Shown here piece by piece: positions 40,013-51,186 of a stretch of DNA of 64,000 bases (its first letter is position 1; the number at the start of each line of letters is the position of its first letter). Below the pieces are notes generated by a model. That model was not told the DNA's origin, searched no databases, and was given only the letters and a program-made list of their open reading frames with translations. This stretch comes from Erwinia_E haradaeae_I (GTDB lineage: Bacteria; Pseudomonadota; Gammaproteobacteria; Enterobacterales; Enterobacteriaceae). A program made the position numbers and the translations under genes. The stretch spans positions 310,001 through 374,000 of the forward strand of contig NZ_LR217713.1 in the NCBI RefSeq assembly GCF_900698925.1, in the 5' to 3' direction.

Positions 40013-40305
40013 CTAGATCTACGAGATGTAATTTATCAAGTGTTATTGCTATGGATCTTGTACGTTATAGTAAGATTCCAATGTGTTTGTTAATTGTAGT
40101 GGTCGCATCTTCTTTTTTTGTAGTTATCACTGCATATAAAACACGCTTAAGCATTACACAACGTGAGAGATTAATTTTAGAATGTGATGTATTGGATACT
40201 GAATGGAGGAATTTAATTCTTGAGGAAAATGCATTATCAAAATATCATTCAGATGAACTTGTAAGCCCTAGCTCAATGCTAATGAATAATTACTTTTCTA
40301 ATTAG
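39997..40305 (+). CDS. ftsL: FtsL, cell division protein (short)
   Basis: Bitopic membrane protein of the FtsQLB divisome subcomplex. One membrane helix (MCLLIVVVASSFFVVITAY) is followed by the periplasmic coiled coil TRLSITQRERLILECD and the strongly conserved WRNLILEENAL. The 98-102 aa product is shorter than E. coli (121), mostly at the ends. The start is GTG 39997 or GTG 40009; the latter gives a 4-nt overlap with the rsmH stop. The stop lies in a 10-nt palindrome. ftsI and murE, which should follow, are absent; the next 970 nt are non-coding. Confidence 0.88.
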   Translation: MYRFVTRSTRCNLSSVIAMDLVRYSKIPMCLLIVVVASSFFVVITAYKTRLSITQRERLILECDVLDTEWRNLILEENALSKYHSDELVSPSSMLMNNYFSN

Positions 40306-41277
40306 ATGTAGATTTTTTATTTAAAAATTAGATTTTTTTATTTAATATGTACAAAACATAGCATTGTGCGACAAGAGTCTGATCTATTTTTTAAACATTC
40401 TCTCTAGATCGGTTTAAGAAGACTGAATGATAGAAATATACTACAAGAGTGCATATGTTATGTGGAATAGATTGCTAGAAAATATATATTTATATATATT
40501 AGTATGTAAGATGTGTCTGGATATGAGAGATACTTGATTATTATATATAAAAAGTTTGGATGAAGTGAAGTATTATTTTCCAAAAGCTTAACATCATATA
40601 TAGTTACAGATTTATATTTTATTTAACATAAATTCTCATCATCTTTATACAACTTTAATGTTAAAGAAAGAATAAGAATGTTAAAAAATTTGTTTTAAAG
40701 ATTTATCTATAATTTAAAAGGAGAAAAATGATGCCATGCTATCTGCTAGCATACTTGATTCTTTTACAATATAACATTGTAGGTAAATAGTATTATTATA
40801 TTGATGTTAGTTATAAAACTTAAATATATTTTATATTACTACTTAATATAATAATCTGTATTAAAGTAAGTAGATATTCTGTTCTGTTCCATAATTAATA
40901 ATTTTAGAAAATAATTTTTTTTATTTTATCAGTGATATTGAAAGTTATCTAAAAAAACAAGAAGTGGATAGATGGAAGACTAAAAGTGATATTTGCGTAT
41001 GAAGTATTTTGATCTTTCTTGAAAACTTAAAGTAGAACAAGATTATTTCATGATCAGTGATAATTCATTGAGCTTCTATTAGGTATTTTTTTAATTTTTC
41101 TTTTCGAGAGTTTATATTCAAATGATGACAATGATTGAATAAAATAATCAATTCCAAGCGCAGTTTATTGATTTACACTACCATGGCTCTCATATAACTA
41201 TATTTGATACGATTATAGATATGTGACTGTGTCATATATATTTATCTATTCTATTTTTACGAAACTTTTAATTGATT
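40306..41277. other. gene-less stretch between ftsL and mfd
   Basis: Marks the end of the truncated dcw cluster; no ftsI sequence is readable. It starts with an imperfect ~20-bp tandem duplication (40309-40345). At 40717-40790 a strong SD precedes a 20-codon ORF (annotated separately). Confidence 0.5.
40717..40790 (+). other. orphan Shine-Dalgarno with 20-codon hydrophobic ORF
   Basis: AAAGGAG (40717-40723) sits 4 nt before ATG 40728; a 20-codon frame runs to TAG 40788-40790. The product, MMPCYLLAYLILLQYNIVGK, resembles a short membrane segment or a signal-peptide start. Codons include CCA, TGC and CTG, less A/T-biased than the surroundings. It could be a gene stump or a microprotein; I recognise no family. 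Confidence 0.25.
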
Positions 41278-44200
41278 ATGCCAGAACTTTACTGCTATGA
41301 CCTACCTTTTAGAAAAGGTGACCAACGGAAGCTGGGACAATTAACCGGTTCTGCCTATGCTATTGAATGTGCTGAAATAGCTGAGCGTCATCACGGTCTT
41401 GTGATACTAATCACCCAGGATATAAAAAATGCTCGATGTCTTCAGGAGGAAGTAAGACAGTTTACCAATCAACCAGTGAACCGTTTTCCAGATTGGGAAA
41501 CGTTACCATTTGATCGATTTTCTCCAGATCAGGCAACTATATCTGCTAGACTTTCTACCCTCTATCAGCTGCCAATGCTAAAAAATGGTATTCTGATCTT
41601 ATCAGTACATACCTTAATGCAGCGCGTGTGTCCATATAACTTCTTATCTTCTTTAGCTCTCTGCTTAAAGAGAGGTGTTAAAATTTCTCGTACGCAATTA
41701 CGCGTGCATCTTAAGAAGTCCGGTTATCGTAGTGTGCATCATATTGTAGAGCATGGTGATTTTTCTAACTATGACAAGTTTTTAGATATATTTCCTATGG
41801 GCAAGGATCAAGTTTATCGTATTGTTTTTTTAGACGATCAGATTCATGATATATATTTTTTAGACAGTGAGAGCCAACGCACAAAGAAAGAAATTACTGA
41901 ACTCAACCTCCTACCTGCGCATGAATTTCCAACCAACAAAGATGTGATTGATCTTTTTTTGAAAAAGTGGCGTAAACATTTTGATGTTCGGTTGGAACCC
42001 GATCATGTTTATCAGCAAGTTAAAAAAGGAGTCTTACCTGCTGGGATTGAGTATTGGCAGCCATTGTTTTTTGAAGATCCTTTACCTAGGTTTTTTAGTT
42101 ATTTACCGTCTAATGCTCTCTTGGTTATATCTGGTGAGCTAAAGAAAAGTAGTGATGATTTTTGGTTTGATATTAATAGGAGATATGACAATCGTCGAGT
42201 TGACGTAATGCGTCCTTTATTAGATCCTAAATATTTATGGTTATGCAGTAGTGAGCTTATGTCTGCATTACAGGAGTGGCCGCGTATAGAACTCCAACAC
42301 CAGTGCTTAGAAGAAGATCAAACTCATACTAATTTAGAATACTCATCATTGCCAGACTTATCAGTTAGACCTAAGGCTCAACAGCCCTTAGATGGTTTAC
42401 GAAGATTTCTTGAATCTTTTAGTGGTGCGGTAATTTTTTCAGTAGAAAACGAAGGGCGTAGAGAGGTTTTACAGGAGTTACTCGCACGCATTAATATTCA
42501 AGCAGATATTATTTATCAATTATCTCAAGCGAGAGGTTCTGGGTGTTATTTATTAATTGGCTCTAGTGAGAAAGGTTGCATTGATCACCGACGAAAGCGT
42601 GCATTAATTTGTGAAAATGATTTACTAGATGATTTTGTTAGCTATTCTGGCCACGATCGTCGTAAGACAATGCATTCTGATATTTTGATACCGAATTTTT
42701 CGGATTTGTCCCCAGGTCAGCCAGTAGTGCACATAGAACATGGTGTTGGGCGATACCTAGGCTTATCTACTTTAGAGACGGGTGGTATTCAAGCAGATTA
42801 TCTAATGTTAGCATATGCTGAAAATGCGAAACTATACATTCCTATGCCATCACTACATCTTATTAGCCGCTATACGGGTAGTTCTTATGAAAATGCTCCG
42901 TTACATAGGTTAGGTAGTTCCGCATGGTTAAGAGCCAGGAAGAAAGTTTCTAAAAAAGTGCGTGATGCCGCTGCTGAATTGTTGGATATTTATGCTCAAC
43001 GTGCAGCAAAAAATGGTTTTGCTTTTAAACATGATAAAAAACAGTATCAGTTATTTTGTGAAAGTTTTCCATTTAAAGTTACTTCTGATCAAAAAAAGGC
43101 AATTAACGCAGTACTCAGTGATATGTGTCAGCCATTAACAATGGATCGTTTAATATGCGGTGATGTTGGTTTTGGCAAAACAGAAGTTGCTATGCGTGCT
43201 GCTTTTTTAGCAGTCTTTAATCATAAACAGGTAGCAGTGTTAGTGCCAACCACTCTTCTTGCTCAGCAACATTATGATAACTTTCGAGATCGATTTGCTA
43301 ATTGGCCGGTATGTATTAAGATGTTGTCACGGTTTCGTACCGAGAAAGAGCGGGAGCAGGTATTAAAGGAGACGCAAGAGGGGAAAGTAGATATATTAAT
43401 TGGTACTCATCAGCTTTTGCAAAACAAGATTAAATGGCACGATCTTGGTTTGCTTGTTGTAGATGAAGAACATCGTTTTGGAGTCCGCCATAAAGAACGC
43501 ATTAAAGTAATGCGCACAGATGTTGATATCCTGACTTTAACGGCTACGCCTATTCCACGTACATTGAATATGGCAGTACATGGTATGCGTGATTTATCAA
43601 TTATTTCTACTCCACCAGCGCGTCGTTTAGCAGTTAAAACTTTCGTTCATCAATATGATCAGAAAATTATTGGAGAAGCTATTTTACGTGAAATACTTCG
43701 TGGTGGACAGGTTTATTATCTTTATAATGATGTTGAAAATATTGAGAAAGTAACAAAAGAACTTTCTGAGTTAGTTCCAGCAGCGCGCATTGCTCTTGGC
43801 CATGGTCAAATGAATGAGCGTGAGCTAGAACGGGTTATGAATGATTTTTATCACCAGAGGTTCAATGTGTTGGTTTGTACTACGATTATTGAAACTGGTA
43901 TCGACATACCTACTGCCAATACAATTATTATTGAAGGCGCTGATCGATTTGGACTAGCTCAGTTGCATCAATTAAGAGGGCGCGTTGGACGATCGCATCA
44001 TCAGGCTTATGCCTGGTTATTAACACCACACCCTAAAGCAATGACTATTAATGCACAGAAGCGTCTCGAAGCGATTTCCTCTTTAGAGGATTTAGGTGTT
44101 GGTTTGTCTTTGGCTACCCATGATCTTGAAATTCGTGGAGCTGGTGAGTTACTTGGAGAGGGGCAGAGTGGGCAGATAGATAGTATTGGTTTTTCATTAT

Positions 44201-44727
44201 ATATGGAATTATTAGAACATGCTGTTGATTCTTTAAGGGCTGGTAATGAACCTTCATTAGAAGATCTTACGCGTAGTCAGATTAATATTGATCTCAAGAT
44301 CCCTGTTTTTCTTCCGGATTCTTTTATTCCTGATGTAAACACTCGTTTAGCATTTTATAAGCGCATTGCTAGTGCAAAAAACTATAGTGAATTGGATTCC
44401 ATTAAGACAGAGTTAATCCATCGTTTTGGATTAATGCCAGATTCAGCTCATTCTCTTCTTGATACTGCGTCTTTGAGGTTATCATCACAAATAATTGGTT
44501 TAAAGAAAATAGAAGCTCATGAAACAGGTGGGTGTATTGAATTTAGTGAAGATAATAAGATTAATCCTTCTTGGCTTCTAAGTCTCTTAAAGAAAGAGCC
44601 TCATTGTTGGTTTCTAGATGGATCCACACGTATTAGGTTTGTTTGTGATTTATCAGAACGGATAGTGCGTATCCAGTGGATTACTAAATTAATTGAGCAG
44701 ATGCTTCATAATATAGTGCCTGGGTAG
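41278..44727 (+). CDS. mfd: Mfd, transcription-repair coupling factor
   Basis: ATP-dependent translocase that removes stalled RNA polymerase and recruits UvrA. The 1149 aa compare with 1148 in E. coli. The order is UvrB-like domains 1a/2/1b (about 1-340), the RNA-polymerase interaction domain beginning near GQPVVHIEHGVGRYLG, the RecG-like helicase with Walker A GDVGFGKTEVAMR and DEEHRFG box, motif VI QLRGRVGRSHHQAYAW, and the C-terminal D7 autoinhibitory domain. ATG 41278 matches the family start. It is complete; Buchnera also keeps mfd without uvrABC. The stop codon lies in a small GCCT/AGGC hairpin. Confidence 0.97.
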   Translation: MPELYCYDLPFRKGDQRKLGQLTGSAYAIECAEIAERHHGLVILITQDIKNARCLQEEVRQFTNQPVNRFPDWETLPFDRFSPDQATISARLSTLYQLPMLKNGILILSVHTLMQRVCPYNFLSSLALCLKRGVKISRTQLRVHLKKSGYRSVHHIVEHGDFSNYDKFLDIFPMGKDQVYRIVFLDDQIHDIYFLDSESQRTKKEITELNLLPAHEFPTNKDVIDLFLKKWRKHFDVRLEPDHVYQQVKKGVLPAGIEYWQPLFFEDPLPRFFSYLPSNALLVISGELKKSSDDFWFDINRRYDNRRVDVMRPLLDPKYLWLCSSELMSALQEWPRIELQHQCLEEDQTHTNLEYSSLPDLSVRPKAQQPLDGLRRFLESFSGAVIFSVENEGRREVLQELLARINIQADIIYQLSQARGSGCYLLIGSSEKGCIDHRRKRALICENDLLDDFVSYSGHDRRKTMHSDILIPNFSDLSPGQPVVHIEHGVGRYLGLSTLETGGIQADYLMLAYAENAKLYIPMPSLHLISRYTGSSYENAPLHRLGSSAWLRARKKVSKKVRDAAAELLDIYAQRAAKNGFAFKHDKKQYQLFCESFPFKVTSDQKKAINAVLSDMCQPLTMDRLICGDVGFGKTEVAMRAAFLAVFNHKQVAVLVPTTLLAQQHYDNFRDRFANWPVCIKMLSRFRTEKEREQVLKETQEGKVDILIGTHQLLQNKIKWHDLGLLVVDEEHRFGVRHKERIKVMRTDVDILTLTATPIPRTLNMAVHGMRDLSIISTPPARRLAVKTFVHQYDQKIIGEAILREILRGGQVYYLYNDVENIEKVTKELSELVPAARIALGHGQMNERELERVMNDFYHQRFNVLVCTTIIETGIDIPTANTIIIEGADRFGLAQLHQLRGRVGRSHHQAYAWLLTPHPKAMTINAQKRLEAISSLEDLGVGLSLATHDLEIRGAGELLGEGQSGQIDSIGFSLYMELLEHAVDSLRAGNEPSLEDLTRSQINIDLKIPVFLPDSFIPDVNTRLAFYKRIASAKNYSELDSIKTELIHRFGLMPDSAHSLLDTASLRLSSQIIGLKKIEAHETGGCIEFSEDNKINPSWLLSLLKKEPHCWFLDGSTRIRFVCDLSERIVRIQWITKLIEQMLHNIVPG

Positions 44728-45254
44728 GCTATATGATCATTATACAGAATATTATATATTTTTTATATTTATTATCAGTGGGAGATAATGTCGTGAATTA
44801 TTATTGAAGAGATTCATGTTCTTGCTTGAGGTATTTTGCATGTTTTAAGCATGTTATTTTTCTGACATGTTCATTGTACTTATAGTCTTTAATTTTATTG
44901 GCATTACTAAATTAGTTAAATTTTATAACACTGATTTTCTTTTTGTATTTTACCTTTATCAATTTTTGAATGAAGGGGTTAATTAGATTTTTTATTTTAT
45001 AACATTTAATGAAAAACTAGAATAGTAAATATTAGTTGATTATTTAGTTGTATTAGTTTATTTTTTGATTTTGATTTTAGGTTATTTTATGATTGAATTA
45101 ACTATTATAGTTAATATGAATATAGGTGATTATACTATAATTATTAGTATTTTGATACTTTAGAGGTTGTAATTATTTATATAGAATATTTCTAATATTA
45201 TGTAAAACTTTTAAGAAGAGTAAGTGTTATATTATATTGAGTTATAGTATATAT

Positions 45255-45288
45255 CATGATTATATCTTCTTTAGAAGATATAATCATG
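45255..45288. repeat. 16-bp perfect inverted repeat
   Basis: Arms 45255-45270 and 45273-45288 are exact reverse complements separated by TT. It lies about 530 nt after mfd. No U-tract follows. It could be a cruciform-forming site or a relic of a terminator. Confidence 0.85.
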
Positions 45289-45378
45289 TAGTTATATTGT
45301 TCTTTAGAATGTCACGTAACCGAATATTTTTCTAATGTTGTATTTTATTGTTTAATAAAAATGTTCTTTGGTAAAGAA

Positions 45379-45410
45379 ATAGATATATTATTCTTTTATA
45401 ATATATCTAT
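45379..45410. repeat. 13-bp perfect inverted repeat
   Basis: Arms 45379-45391 and 45398-45410 pair perfectly around TCTTTT. It lies 90 nt after the 16-bp repeat. It is nearly all A/T. Confidence 0.75.
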
Positions 45411-47076
45411 ATTATTTTTAATTTTATATTAATTAATCTCATTAGTGGAAGATAAATAGATTTTGTAATATTTTTTTAAGTTAAGATCTCTCAATGTGTT
45501 AATATAATATGTGAAAATAAACGTACGATTATGTAATATCGTTCTTTTTTCATGAGAGAGAAGAATATCGATTCTAATATTTAAGATATAATATATGATA
45601 TCAAAATAATCTTTATTTTTAGTATGATTTCTAAGATTGTATTAATATGATTGATTAGTTAATATAACAGATAGTTATCAGTTGTATTTGATCTGATAGT
45701 TCTTATATTATGAGAATTGGTATGAATGTATTTACTATATTTATTTATATGTATAAATCAATGAGAAAAAATAATATAGATTGATCTAATACATGGTTGA
45801 TGTACAGTTTTTATTTTTAAAATTAACAATATAAAATCCTTTTAATTCTAAAAATATAGATGTATTTTTATAATAAAAATATATTTTATATATCCTATCT
45901 TTCATCAAATCCCATTAAAAATAAATAACATTTTTTCTAAAAAAACTGATTTAGAGTAGGTTACTTGTTATCCAATTAGTGTTATATATAGCGAGCATAA
46001 TATATGACGTTGGGAATTTTTTTAAATATAAAAATTCTATATATAATTAATATAATTAGAGAGATTTAATATTATTAATAATTTTATCATTAAGATATTA
46101 AGATAACATATGATGATATTTAATCTCTTCAGGAAAAGATTAATATCTTATTTAGTTTTGAACTATATCGTATAAAAAATAAGAGTGTAATAAAATTTTT
46201 TATTTTGTAATGATTAGTCTATATTTATATTTATGTATTAATTATTTAATTTTTTTCGTATAAGAGAGAGTATTTATTTTTATTGATGATTTATTTTTTA
46301 TTTATTCAAAAACAATAAGACAGATATTAAGAAATTATATTTATAACATTGATGTTAGTAAGATACAAAATAAGATCTATATAGTTATTATCTAACTAAT
46401 AATCACAATAAGTAATGCATAATTTCTTCAGAGTTGAAATTTTTATTTAACAGATAAGTAATGAGAATTCTCCATATCAATATTAAGTAGTCACAACGAT
46501 TATGATCGTACAATTTATTGTAATTGTGACAATATTTATTGTTTCAGTTATTTCGAATAATATGCATTTGTAAAAGTTAGGTTATATTTATTACATCTTT
46601 AGATGTATGCAATAGAAAGTAGTAAGTAAGATATCTGTCTAGTTTATACTAGATAATAGAATGGTTTTTTTATTCAGTTATAGATATGAATTTATAAGAA
46701 TATTGAATTTATTAATAGTTATATTATGTTCTATAGGTAGAGTTCTATGCTCTATCTTTTTTTTAATTTATTAAACCTATATAATAAGAATATTCTATAC
46801 CATGAAATCAGGTATATGGATCTAACATAAAATACGGATATTCAGATAAAATCATAATAATGACATATCTATTTGGTATCACGTTATAATCATTACAGGT
46901 AGATATACATTATCTGTAACATTTTTATGGGTTTATAAAGTTTTTATTTTTTTAAAATTAATTTTTAAAAAAAGAATATTAAGTATATTTCTTGATTTCC
47001 GTTCTAAAAAACAGATATTTATTCAAATTTTAATTTATTTGTAATGAAATAAGTAGGAGTTAAAATATAATACCAC

Positions 47077-47104
47077 TTGATTTTTTGATATATTGTTATA
47101 TATT
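47077..47104 (+). promoter_or_regulatory. candidate promoter of tRNA-Ser
   Basis: TTGATT (47077-47082), a 16-nt spacer and TATATT (47099-47104) lie 36 nt before the tRNA. Sigma-70-like boxes arise easily in such A/T-rich DNA, so this is tentative. Confidence 0.35.
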
Positions 47105-47140
47105 ATTAAACCATTAGTAGTGAGAGATTTTGGTATATTG

Positions 47141-47228
47141 GGTGAGGTGTCCGAGTGGTCTAAGGAGCGCGCTTGGAAAGCGCGTATATGGTAACGTATC
47201 GAGGGTTCGAATCCCTCTCTCACCACCA
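47141..47228 (+). tRNA. serX: tRNA-Ser (anticodon GGA)
   Basis: An 88-nt class II tRNA. The acceptor stem GGTGAGG pairs with TCTCACC (one G:U), followed by A73 and an encoded CCA (47226-47228). The anticodon stem CGCGC/GCGCG (47168-47172, 47180-47184) holds loop TTGGAAA with anticodon GGA at 47175-47177, reading UCC/UCU. A long variable arm and the T-arm GAGGG-TTCGAAT-CCCTC are present. Sequence is close to the E. coli GGA isoacceptor. It is an island in 6 kb of otherwise empty DNA, and a 16-nt palindrome follows (47228-47243). Confidence 0.97.
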
Positions 47229-50200
47229 TAATATTAATATTATAAATATAAATATATCTTTGTAGATCGATATTGTCTAATTGGGATAAAGATAAAGATA
47301 TAGAGATTAATTTTCTATGGATTGGTGTTTAATATTTAAGTTAATTTAAGAGGTATTCAGGTTAAGTGAGAGTCTGGAGGCTTAGATATATTTATTAACT
47401 TATGTGATAGATGATTTAGTATAGTATTGATTTTTTATTCGAGGTTTTACTCTTTTATAATTATTCTTCTAAGAGTAAAAGAATGTTCATAAACTCTAAA
47501 GGAGTGAGTTTTTTATATATCATGCTCAATTATATATAGTATGTTAATATAGTATGTTAATTTTAATAATTATTAGTTAAAAAATTGTTGTTCTTTTTGA
47601 ATATTATTTTCATATTATTTCTGATTGTTTAGTATTAGAGTTATTTATTACTTAATATAAATAATATTTAAATTGTAAGATTTATTGATTAAAATTACTG
47701 AATTATTTTAATTCATAGAACATTTTAAGAAATGGCATAATGGAGTCTATTGATGTTATAATCGATAATTTTTGTATGGTATGTTATCGTAATAATATAA
47801 ATAATTTTTTATAGTTTACGTTATCTACAAGTATTTAGAACCTGATCAAAGGTTAATCAGCAGTACTTTGATAGATTAAAAAATAATTTATCTTAGTTTT
47901 TAAATTTTAAATATGTTTAGTTTTTATTGTTTTCTATTTTTTTGTTTATATTTAGGTTTTTGTTCTTAAAAGTAAAAAATTTTATTTTTAATATTTTATA
48001 CTTTAGTTAGGAGGTTAATAATAGAGATTTATTATTTATTATGAATTATATGATTATATAAATTAGTGATCAGTATGTTGTCTTAATATTATTTATTATT
48101 CAAGTATTTACTTAATTGTGCATATATAAATGGATTAGATTAATTTAGTTTTTATAGTTTTATTATTAATACAATATTAAATATTAAATACTATTATTTA
48201 TTAGTACAGGTTTTTTAGTAGATTTAAATTAAGAGAAGTGATAAGTAATTTAATTTATCATTAATATTGGTTTGAATAAAAAAGATATGTTCATTAGATA
48301 TGGTTCATATCTATATATAATATATTTTATTTTTTATTATTATCAAAAATTGAAACTAAAGCAGTGAGTTAAGATTCACAATATATGTAATAGGTCATTT
48401 ACTAATAGTAAGTTTTATACAGCATAATATAAGTTTATTGCATATAATAAATATGTTAGTTGATATTATTATATTTATTTTTAGAGATTGCATTTTGTTG
48501 AGTAGTAGAAGATATTGTAATTTGATAATTCTTATATCAAGTTTTAAGGAAAGTTAAGATTATGATGCGATAGGTCTATAAAAACCTATCAGTTAGATAC
48601 CTCTTTATGTTAGACTTGGTAGAATCTTTTCTGTTATTGGTTAATAGTAATCAAATAAGCTAAGTGTTATATAGTTTTATATGTATATAATTATAGATTA
48701 TAATTATAAATTTTATTTTGTAAATAAAGCGCTTGTTTATTGAGTTTGATACTACCTTACATGCAAATTTAAGTTAGTATAATAGTAACGCTAGAAGTAA
48801 TCTTTTGAGTAGAAACAGTTAAAAAATTATTATAAGACAATTGATTAGTCTAATATTAACTATATTTCTAGATTTTAAAGTTTATCAATTGTATGGGAAA
48901 AAAAGACGGATTTTAGCACTATGATGATCTTGCTGTTGTCGTCTAGCTGTATTGTAAAAATGCTTACATACTGAAATCCTGTGAATGAATAGGTTAATAA
49001 GTGTATATAATAGTTCTATTTAAATTTAAGGATGATGATTTTTTATCTTTTGAGTTTTTTATTTAAAATATTATATATATTAACAGGTTATATAAGGATT
49101 GCTATAGTTCTGATGATATTGCAGTTTATAACTTATATTGAAAGTTATTTTTTGTATTAATAGTTCATGGTACGTTCTAATTCTGTGAGATATTTCTCTA
49201 TAAGAATCTATTAGTAAAGTAGAATTTTTTAATTGTCCACCCAGCGTTATTTTTAAATTAGTTGTTATTGGATTGCAAACTAAGTGCAAATAACTTAATA
49301 AGACGATCGCTAACGTTCTTATATCTCATTTTGTTGAATCATTTTAGTTCTTATTATTATTTTATAAAACCATAAAATTGTCTGATTTTTTTATATGTTA
49401 CAGGAGGGGTTTGTGATTTATAATTTATAGTAGTAATAAGACTATAAATCATCTAAATCTTGGTGTAGTCAGAGTTTATATATATGAGTTGCTTTAGCTT
49501 TATTAACAAATTAGATAAACTTTAGTATATTTTAATGTTTTGCTTGACGATAAGAAGAAGATCGGAATTCTTATAGAATCAGGATGGTTTTGATTAATAA
49601 CATTAGAATGGATTTTTTTAAAAGATTTTATTAGTCAGTTTGCGAATATTTATTGAAGGTTATGTCATAATTTTATAGATTTCATTAAATGGAGTTAAAC
49701 AGTTATTTCTTAATATAGCTTTTCAATAGGTTTTTAGTAATACTTTTATTTTTTTGATAATTTTCTTATTTTACGTTTGTCGTATTATATTGATTATTTT
49801 TTAAAATATTATTTTTTCTGTTTGTATTGAAGCGACATGAAGTTGTTTTATAATCCAAGGTTAAGTTATTTAATATGATGATGAAGTTAGTAGAATACAG
49901 ATATTAGATAGAAGCTAATCTTTCTTATAGTTTTAGACATATTTTTGAATATCAACGTGTTGTTATGTTTTTCCTCATGTGCTTAATCTATTAATATCTA
50001 AAACATAAATATGTTATCCTAATTTTTAGGATTGATAATAAAGGATCTTTTATCTATTTTATAGATCTAATTAAATTTCAGTCAATTTAAATATAATCTA
50101 ATATAGTTATTTTAAAAACTATTGATTTCTTTTAGATTATTGTACTAATCATAAAAAGATTATATAAAGTTCAAGTGAATCATATGTGCTATGCTGCACA

Positions 50201-51186
50201 GATAATAACAGGACTCATTATTATATATATCTAGAGTTATTGCACTTTCTTAAATATTTAAGATTAATATAATCTAATCAAATATAATGATCAAATATAA
50301 TTGGTAATTATAATCATATAGAATTAGATATATTTATATTATATGGGTTTGGATTATAATATTATATTTTAGTTGGTATTAAAATTAATTATTTAAGAAT
50401 AAGAGATTAAGATTATTTATATTTATAAATATGTGTAGTGTACTAAATTGGTTAAATATATTTCATCAATAATAAAAACGAGCTTGTTATATAATATTTG
50501 TGAATTATGTATATATGAAATTATTTTCACCGAATATCTTTATACATAAAAGAGGATCTAATAGAGGAGGAACAAAAAAAATGAAATATGCTAGGTAAAA
50601 TCTATTTTTAGAAATAATTATTTTTAGATGCAATATAAAGTGTCTGGAATCAGTAGAAATAGATTTCTTGAATATCTTTATAGATATGGAAATAAATTTG
50701 TATAAGAATGACAGAAATCCAAGATTCTGATTTGAATCAGATAATAATTTCTTATATTGAACAAGATATAATCTCATTCTAATAAGGTATGATATATCAT
50801 AGTTATTTTATTTAATTTTTTTCTATTATAAGTAGGATAGTATTTAGTTTGGTACCTGCGATTGAAGTGTCAACTCAGTATATCCTATATATATAAATAT
50901 TTTAACGAAGATAGCTTATTCTTTTTTGTACAGAATAATCCGAGTAAGAATTTTAGGAATTTTTATATGAAAGTACGAGGAACAGATGATGGTATTAGCA
51001 TCTAAGCTAGATAAGTTTAGAAATTAGCATACTGACATTAATTCCCTATGATGCAGTATGTATTTATCTTAGACAATATATAGGTGTATAGTATATCTAT
51101 ATTGTATTTTTTATTTGATATATTTAATTCTATGAATAGAATTCAGTAGATATTATGTAATTAAGTTTTAAGGAGTTAGTAAAGTT
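47229..51186. other. gene-less 4-kb stretch between tRNA-Ser and fldA
   Basis: No protein or RNA gene is recognised; open frames near 49080 and 50505 (minus) have random A/T composition and no ribosome site. Contents seen are a 13-bp tandem duplication (47535-47560), a 10-bp hairpin with 16-nt loop (47445-47480), a 10-bp hairpin (48686-48708), and orphan SD sites at 48009 (AGGAGGT), 49403 (GGAGGGG) and 50565 (GAGGAGG), each leading into frames of five codons or fewer. Confidence 0.5.

Larger units (their letters stand above)
44728..47140. other. gene-less stretch between mfd and tRNA-Ser
   Basis: In E. coli lolCDE lie near mfd; no such gene is readable. It contains two long perfect hairpins (45255-45288 and 45379-45410), a 9-bp one at 45863-45881, and an imperfect ~15-bp hairpin at about 46116-46150. 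No protein-coding signal is seen. Confidence 0.5.

Noticed and set aside
47035..47229. Minus-strand 64-aa open frame overlapping the tRNA
   Set aside because: It is the reverse complement of tRNA-Ser; this kind of antisense tRNA frame is a common spurious call.
50505..50777. Minus-strand 90-aa open frame
   Set aside because: Hydrophobic Phe/Ile/Lys-rich composition fits A/T bias; no start signal and no similarity I can recognise.
47229..51186. tmRNA, RNase P RNA, SRP RNA or 6S RNA in the gene-less DNA
   Set aside because: I looked for their most conserved motifs by eye and found none; a covariance-model search would be decisive.
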